From: Portulaca oleracea
Lineage: Eukaryota > Streptophyta > Magnoliopsida > Caryophyllales > Portulacaceae
NCBI GenBank assembly: GCA_029582165.1
Contig: CM055887.1
Span: forward strand, 9,569,190 to 9,633,189
Length of the DNA: 64,000 bases
Direction: 5' to 3'
Shown: positions 57,610-64,000 of the stretch, one piece after another
Layout: each line of letters starts with the position of its first letter
Numbering within the stretch: position 1 is the first letter of the stretch
Position numbers and translations under genes: made by a program
Notes under the pieces: model-generated
Database searches by the model: none
The model's input: the letters and a program-made list of their open reading frames with translations, nothing else
What the model was told of the DNA's origin: nothing

Positions 57610-60600
57610 TGTAAAACCCCGAAAAATCCAACGATGTTGACCGTGACGTCGTTAATAAAATAGGTTGACTTCGTTCTTTACTGTTGTTCGTAATGTGTTT
57701 ATTTATGCTAACGCTTGAGCTCGTAGGACCGTTGAGGGGCTAACAAGGGTAGAATAGTAATTTTCGCTGGTTAATATTATTACGTGGTTAATTACGTGAA
57801 TATTATTTGTTATGTGATTATATGATTATTAAAATTAATATTATTATTACTATTATTAGAATTATTAGGTTTTTAGAAAAATCAGTTTTTATTTGTTAAT
57901 TGGGTTGGATTAGGATTGGTTTTGGGCCTAAATTGGGTATTAATATAAAAACCCCCCTAAACCCCCCTCAAACCCTAAACCCTAATAATCCCTCCCTCAA
58001 ACCCTAGCTCTCTCTCCCTCCCTGCTCCCTCTCTCTCGCCAAAGCCACCGCCACTGCATCGCCACCACCAGTGCCGCAGCTGTCTGGACCACCTGAACCA
58101 CCGCAACCACTTTCTCTTCCTCTCCCTCCCTCTATTTGTTTCTCTTCCTCCTTCCTCTGCCTCGCCCAGCCGCCATCACCGAGAACCACCACCGCCAAGA
58201 CGCTTCGACCACCGACGCCACCAAAGACTGCCGCCACTCGCCGTGAATCGGCTTTTTCTTTTCTTTCTCTTTCTCTCTTTCCTCTCCTTGCGCTTAACTC
58301 CGCTTGTTCGCCACCATCGCCGCCGCCGCGACCACTGGTGTCGCCGTGCCGCCGACCACGGACGACCCGCTCGCCACCCTAACGCCGGAGCCGTCGATCG
58401 AAGGAAAAGCCCTCGAAACCCGCCACGCATCGCCGAGAAACCGACGTCAACCACCCCCTCCGACGAGCCCACGGCCGACGCCTGCCACCTGCGACCCCGA
58501 CGCACCCCTCTCCGACCGCCGCCCGCCGTTGACGCCTGCCCAGAACCACCGAGACCTACGTAAACCCTAAAACCCTAACCCTAACTATCTGATTTTCATT
58601 CTTTCTTTTTCTTTTCTTTTTCCTTTTTCTTTTCTGTTTTCTTTTTATTTTATTTTCAAAAATTTAATATTCTGTTTTTTTTATAATTTTGTATTGTTAG
58701 TTTGTAATTAGGAAAAATTATGTGTAAATAATTCTTGGTTGTAATATTGTGTAGATTATTTGTTATGTATAATTTATTTATTTGTTATATGTAATTTATG
58801 TTATTATTTGTAATTAGAATTAGGTTGTAATAGTTAATTATTAGGGTTGAAAGTGATTCTTTAACATTCGTTATATTCTTTACATGAATCGTTAAACCAC
58901 GATATTATTGTATGTACGAATTTGGAAATCTATTCACCTAGGTTAATTCTTGATAGTTTAGTTTTATAAAATCGTTATGTTCTTTATTATTCTTTAAGAA
59001 TTAATCTTGTTAAGTTTGTTACATGAATTAGGTTGTTTTCTTGTTATTAAAACCTTAGGTTCTTGTTTAGTAGTTTAATGTTACTAAGTTCTTTATGATT
59101 CTTGTACATGAAAACCTAAGTCTTCTTGATTCTTGTAAATTAGCTAGGTTTCTTGTTCATTAAGTTAAATATCATGTTCTTTTATTTTTAGGGTTCTTTC
59201 TTGTTAATTCATGTTAGGGTTTAGATAACATTACTATTGTATGCACGAATCTTTAAAGTATAACTATCTAGTTTAATTCTTGAATCGTCAGTTAAATATT
59301 CACATGTTCTTTAAATTCGATTCTTGTTTATTAATTCTTAATCCTTGATTATTTCCTCTTGTTATAACTTACTTGTAAATAATCCATGTTTTTAATCTTT
59401 AAAATCTTGGTCAAGTAATTTATGTTTTAAGTGATTTTATTTCTTTTATGACCTTAGGTTTTATTAAAAGTTATTAAAGGGTCTTTCGTGTTCTCTAATT
59501 AAGTTTACTTCAACAAGTTTAATTTTTTGGACCTAAGTTGAGTTGGACTTCCTATCTTAGACCCTAGCTACTGTTTCAAGTCCAAATTAGGACCCCGGGA
59601 TCGAATGGTGGAAGTTAGAACCGAAAGTGTTAATTAATTGATTACCGTTAACGGGACAGTTTTGTTAGTGTCTAAAGATCGGGTTGCCACGGCTAGTGTA
59701 GTTACCTTTTGGTCAAACCCTTTGAACTGGAGGTTCCCTTAGATGTTAGGAACCATAGGAATTTTACGGATTGAACGTTTGACTTGTATAGCCCGAGTTA
59801 TAACCGTTTTACTAGAACCTGTCAGAACTGGACCAATGGGAAAGACGGGTGTTTTTAGAGTCTTTCGGAACTGAGTTGGGCTTAACCATCAACATAGAAG
59901 TTTTAGTAGATATCCTGAGGTTTCCGAAAAGTCCAGAACCAGACCCATAGGATGTCAGGAAGTCGAGTTGTGACCCGTTTTATGTGGATGTTGTAATCTG
60001 TCCTCTGTTTGCTTGTATTTATAAAGAATTGTTGAGTGAAATTAATGTGTGATCTTGTTATGTGTTTTCTTGGAGATGTTAAGTGCAATTTCGTAGGTTA
60101 AGTAGTTGATAGTTAATACTAACTTCGTTAGAACGCGTTTTGATTAGATTATTACTTTTATTCTAGGCCCGAGTTAGTGCGAGACGTTAGTGAGCTCAAG
60201 TGTGTTCTTCAAATTACTGTGCTGTGAAGTATATCAGGTAATTGTCTATGCTCTAATCCCCACCAGGATGCTCTTTAAATGTGTTTTGATGTTTTATAAT
60301 CTATTTTGAGAATTGCATCCCGAAAAGGGACTTTTGTGGAAATGCGACCATCTGTTTTGAAAATCTTTTAATTCGATTGTGATCTTGGTTTATTTGAGTT
60401 GAGAAATTGGATGGTCTTTTATTCAAAGTTTGTTAATGGTTTTGATAACTTGGGATGGTTGACTTGAGAGTCGTGAGTTGAGTTTGAATACTGTTAAATA
60501 ATTCAAGTGGAAACGTTAAGCGGGTTTCGGGGGATAACCTGTTGTGCGGGTGTAACAACCTGCAGGGTTATGGACCAGGAGATCAGGGCTTCCTTCCCTG

Positions 60601-61236
60601 ATATAGGATAGTATTTTATGCCTTTGGTAGGCGATGTTTATGCCTTTGGTAGGCGATGTTCTTGATGCCTTTGGTAGGCAATGTTTATGCCTTTGGTAGG
60701 CGATGTTCTTGATGCCTTTGGTAGGCGATGTTCTTGATGCCTTTGGTAGGCGATGTTACTTTAAGGGATTTGGTATCCCGCCCGCAAATTAAAATATGGA
60801 TTGGATGGGTTGAGGAAAACAGTTAAGGGTTAAAGGTTTGTGAAATGTTGATTTGATCCCTTTCCCCAAAATGAATTGAAATGAACTTAAATTGTTTTAG
60901 ACGTTAGGGGTAGACATTATTGAGTTTTCCCCCTCATTTTCTGAAATGTTTTGATTTCAGGTGAAGATCTAAATGCTGGGGACGGGAATTAGAAGTGAGG
61001 ACGACGAGTCTAGAAGTCCTTGAATCTTTTATATTGTTTTCGTTATGAATTCTTAAAGTTTGTTTTAAGTTGTTAGTAGTTACCGTTAGCAGACAGTTGT
61101 GTTTTCCTTTCTCGCCTTGTATTCCTTCGGGGATACGGCAGTGACGCCCAACTAAATTTGAAGTCTTCCGCTAAGTTTTGTCTGTTAACGTTAGTTTGAC
61201 TTTGACTTTCTATAATTGAATTTCCGGGGCGTTACA
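57610..61236 (+). mobile_element. Long solo LTR, 3.6 kb, with 5-bp target duplication
   Basis: It starts TGTAAAACCCCG and ends CGGGGCGTTACA, the TGTAA...TTACA ends usual for large plant gypsy (Tekay/Del-like) LTRs. A perfect CTAAT lies on both sides (57605-57609 and 61237-61241). A TATA box (TATAAAA, 57954-57960) precedes a C-rich, CT-rich transcript-leader-like block (57961-58570). The proline-rich and serine-rich reading frames in that block are compositional and are not called as genes. No internal coding domain is present, which fits a solo LTR left by LTR-LTR recombination. The strand is inferred from the TATA box and leader. Confidence 0.8.
60618..60758. repeat. Six copies of a 21-25-bp hairpin unit
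   Basis: ATGCCTTTGGTAGGCGATGT repeats six times (starts near 60619, 60640, 60665, 60687, 60712 and 60737). Each unit contains GCCT-TTGGT-AGGC, a 4-bp stem with a 5-base loop. One copy has a G to A change. Confidence 0.9.
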
Positions 61237-61241
61237 CTAAT

Positions 61242-62014
61242 TTACTTTGATTCCCTTAACTTGAATGTCGTTAGCTTATGTTACTATAGGAGGGGTGGGT
61301 CGCTTCTCATTATAGGATGGCCTTACAAGCACACGATAGAGCTCGTGGGGTTTGCTTGGTCATAATGAGAATACATAAAACTTACAATCATAAGCATTTC
61401 TTTCATCCTTATTTAATGGCACCCATAATCCTATTTTTCGTGCCTTCACCACTTGTGCCACTTGTTCACTTCAAGTTCCCGGACTTGCCTCGGTAGTCAG
61501 GGTACCTAGCATGGAACATAGTCATGGAGTTAGACCTTGGCTAAGTATGGAGACAAGTTACTAGTATTCTTTTAATATTTCTCATCATTATTGTTGCCTC
61601 AGCAGCTGGTGATGCCCGTCGAATGGCTCCCTTTAAGGCAATCACCGAAACATCATAACTTATAGGCGCACCTAACATTTGTTTAACACTTGGCCCGAGC
61701 GTTGACCCATCATATGACCCTCGGGTTGTGATCGATCAAAAGTTCGGGCTTTGACTGATGAACCTCGGAACATCAGCTTTCCCAAGCATGCTTATAACCG
61801 GTCTTTAATTTTGGGCTTTGACTCGTGAACCTCGGAACATCATCACTTTTACTTCCCATTTTATGTTCCATGATCAAACATTATTTGTCCTTGGTCTCTA
61901 TACCTTTAACTTATAGCTGACTTCCTGAAACATACACAATACTTAATAAAGAATCCCATAAGCTCTTTTAGGTCAGAAAGTTACCAAAACAACACCCTTT
62001 TATAATTTTAGTTC
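61242..62014. other. Repeat-derived DNA, no gene seen
   Basis: Contains a short internal duplication: GGGCTTTGACTGATGAACCT and GGGCTTTGACTCGTGAACCT, each followed by CGGAACATCA, near 61746 and 61816. Confidence 0.45.
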
Positions 62015-62735
62015 TCTTTACTCACTTAAGCTTTTTAAGTTTTGCCAACTGGAAAAGTCAACATTCAGGGTCTAGTTTATGGACATATTTTTAGAATAAT
62101 TTTTACGTGCATAGATTGGTACAATTTCAACAAAAACCGAACAATTATTTATCAATGCACACATGCAAAGTCAGTCTAGAATGGTTTGAATCAAAAATTC
62201 ATAACTCACTCAATACTTAAGCTTTTTGCATTAGATCACTTGAGTTAGTTCACATATTAAATCTAGTTTATCACCAGATTTCTAGAATAATTTTTACATG
62301 CATGAATTAATACAATTTTAACAAAAATCGAATAGCTATCTGTCCAGACACGCATGCAAAGTCAGTCCAGAACGGTTATAATAAAAAATCCATAACTTAC
62401 TCAATACTTAAGCTTTTTGCATTCAGGCACTTGGATTAGTTCACATATTGAGCCTAGTCCATCACCATACTTTTATAATAACCTTTACATGCATGAGTTA
62501 ATATAGATTTAACGAAAACCGAGCAACTCTTTGTCTAGAGACACACATGCAAAGTCAGTCCAAAACGGTTGGAATCAACAATTCATTGCTCACTCAATAC
62601 TTAAGCCTTTTGCATAGGCCACTTGGATTAGTTCATATATTTAGTCTACGGTATCACCATATCTTCAGAATGATTTTTACATGCATAGATAGACTAATAC
62701 AGATTTAACAAAACCGAATAACTATCAAAATTGAC
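62015..62735. repeat. Tandem array, about 190-bp unit, about 3.8 copies
   Basis: Landmarks recur with a period near 190 bp: AGAATAATTTTTAC(G/A)TGCAT at 62093 and 62284 with decayed copies near 62474 and 62667, and ACTCAATACTTAAGC(T/C)TTTTGCAT three times. AAAGTCAGTC(T/C)A also recurs. Units differ by about 15-20% by eye, so the array is old. Confidence 0.8.
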
Positions 62736-62772
62736 TATCACTAGATAGGTCTCAATTAAGGCATCATAGCTC

Positions 62773-63385
62773 TAGTGGCGGATCCAGACATTCATTTTAG
62801 GGGTGTCTAATATACTTTTTATTACATAAACGCTTTTTAAAAAATAAAATTTAAATAAATAACAATAAAAATAAATATTAAATGACATATTCACAAGCTT
62901 AACAAAATTTTACATCTGATACCTAATTACCTAATTCATTGACTTAAACTATTTGTTATAAAAAATAATTTGGTACTCCCTCCGTCCCAATTAACTTGTC
63001 CAGTTTACTATTTCACGGTATTCGATGCAACACTTTGACCATTAATATTTCACATTTTATCTTAGCAAGATTAATAATATTGTATTTAGGTAAAAAAAAA
63101 ATCATCATAAATTTAATAGTGGTAGTCTTGTATAATAACTCAATATATAATTTGATAAATTGACGAAATCAAAATTTAAAAATTTTGACCTAATTAGTCA
63201 ACTCGGACAAGTTATTTAGGACAAATGAAGTATTATTTTAAAAATCACCCCTATTATATATTTTGGAATTTTTTTTTACGGTGTCCACTTGCTCCAATTA
63301 AGAAAATTTCTTCCGAATAATATTAGAGAATTACAATTTTTTCTTTGGCTAGGGGTGTCCGTGCGTACATACATATCCGCCCCTG
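62773..63385. mobile_element. hAT-like element hosting a Stowaway MITE
   Basis: Ends TAGTGGCGGATCC and ATATCCGCCCCTG are imperfect inverted repeats, with AGGGGTGTC and its inverse further in. A perfect 8-bp duplication CATAGCTC flanks it (62765-62772 and 63386-63393). Confidence 0.82.
62974..63232. mobile_element. Stowaway-type MITE nested in a hAT-like element
   Basis: Begins TACTCCCTCCGTCCCAATTA and ends with the degraded inverse (GGACAAATGAAGTA). ACTTGTCC at the left pairs with GGACAAGT at the right. Confidence 0.75.
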
Positions 63386-63393
63386 CATAGCTC

Positions 63394-64000
63394 CCAACTC
63401 ATAAAGGCTTTGCATAAAGGACATTTTGGGTCTTTCTCATGACATTTGAAGGGTACATTTTTCATTTAGAAAGCTTGGTTAAAGGATGTCTACTAGTGTG
63501 GGAAAACCGAGCTCTAAGTTGGATTAGATTTGAGCATGTAAGAGGAGTGTTCATCTTGGGGTGTTTGAGACTTTAAAGCTTAGTTTGGATACCTTGTTCT
63601 TGATGCGTGGTTAAAGTTTGGAGTTTGTTTGATATTCTACTTGCCAAAGTGAGGCTCCCAACCATGTCAAAACCAGAATTTTAATTCACTGAGCCTTTTT
63701 CAGAGCCAATTTCCGGTGGCTTCCAGACTTTTTATGAATTTGTTGTCAACATGAAAGTTGTAGGGTACATTTAAAGATTTTCATAGACTAAACCACAAGT
63801 TTTCGGTGTCTACATCTTGAGTTATGAATTCTCAAAGTTCCCTTCCCGAACTGAAATTTTTGCAGAATCAACCTCTTTTTTACTTATTTTCAAGCCTTTA
63901 CATTTATTTTTGGCCTTAAATTTTAACTTGAGAGTTGTAGAACATATTTTTAGCTTTCCGAAAAGTCCTCTTTTGAAATTTTTGGAGGTCTATAGAGGAA
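63394..64000. other. Repeat-like DNA to window end, no gene seen
   Basis: Phrases such as TTGAGAGTTGTAGAACATAT and AGCTTTCCGAAAAGTCC are typical of plant LTR-retrotransposon non-coding parts. No terminus or protein remnant is visible. Confidence 0.35.

Noticed and set aside
58004..58570. Overlapping proline-rich and serine-rich reading frames on both strands
   Set aside because: Open frames in several phases at once result from C-rich composition. There is no domain, and they lie inside a solo LTR.
57970..58580. AAACCCTAAACCCTAA-like telomere words
   Set aside because: Only short, irregular copies next to the inferred transcription start of a solo LTR. They fit teloboxes or composition rather than an interstitial telomere.
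1..64000. CRISPR arrays, operons, Shine-Dalgarno sites, rRNA or tRNA genes
   Set aside because: The window is plant nuclear DNA. No array of spaced repeats of CRISPR type and no complete tRNA or rRNA gene was recognised by eye. A tRNAscan-SE or Rfam search would be decisive.

Overview
The window is nuclear DNA from a flowering plant, most likely a eudicot. The base composition is AT-rich, the genes are split by many short introns, and Ty1/copia and Ty3/gypsy retrotransposons, TRIMs, MITEs, MULE-like and hAT-like elements are all present. The species cannot be named from the sequence. I see only two apparently intact protein-coding genes. One is a ten-exon Shaker-type inward-rectifier K+ channel of the KAT1/KAT2 class (15720-22425, plus strand). 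The other is a five-exon prefoldin subunit 6 gene (53161 down to 44259, minus strand).

Layout. 1-8.5 kb holds the end of a MULE-like foldback element, pieces of LTR-type sequence read on the minus strand, a complete 691-bp TRIM (4665-5355) and a 1.4-kb solo-LTR-like insertion with a 5-bp target duplication (7046-8459). 8.5-15.3 kb is AT-rich intergenic DNA with Stowaway-type MITEs and two copies of an inverted-repeat family. 15.5-22.4 kb is the KAT channel. Its introns carry at least four insertions, among them a complete 311-bp TRIM with a perfect 5-bp target duplication. 23.7-30.3 kb is a Pack-MULE-like element: about 200-bp terminal inverted repeats and a near-perfect 9-bp target duplication. 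It encloses a broken subtilase fragment and a fragment resembling a RING-CH protein, and it was later split by a 4.8-kb copia element (24144-28958). 30.3-35.2 kb is intergenic with a 552-bp MULE (perfect 9-bp target duplication) and a hAT-like MITE. 35.3-42.3 kb is a decayed gypsy element that sits inside the end of a MITE. 44.3-53.2 kb is PFD6. Its last intron is 7.8 kb long and holds LINE and SINE remnants, a large foldback structure and long C/G runs. 53.5-64 kb contains three hAT-like elements, a 3.6-kb solo LTR with a 5-bp target duplication and a roughly 190-bp tandem array.

The two genes have no evident functional link. KAT channels carry K+ into cells such as guard cells. Prefoldin is a cytosolic co-chaperone that delivers nascent actin and tubulin to CCT. 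All retrotransposon reading frames are interrupted.

The most unusual pattern is that five separate stretches of LTR-type promoter sequence each hold a cluster of one GC-rich palindromic 'word'. The word differs from stretch to stretch, but each cluster lies about 60-170 bp upstream of a TATA box. All comparisons were made by eye; no alignment or database search was run.
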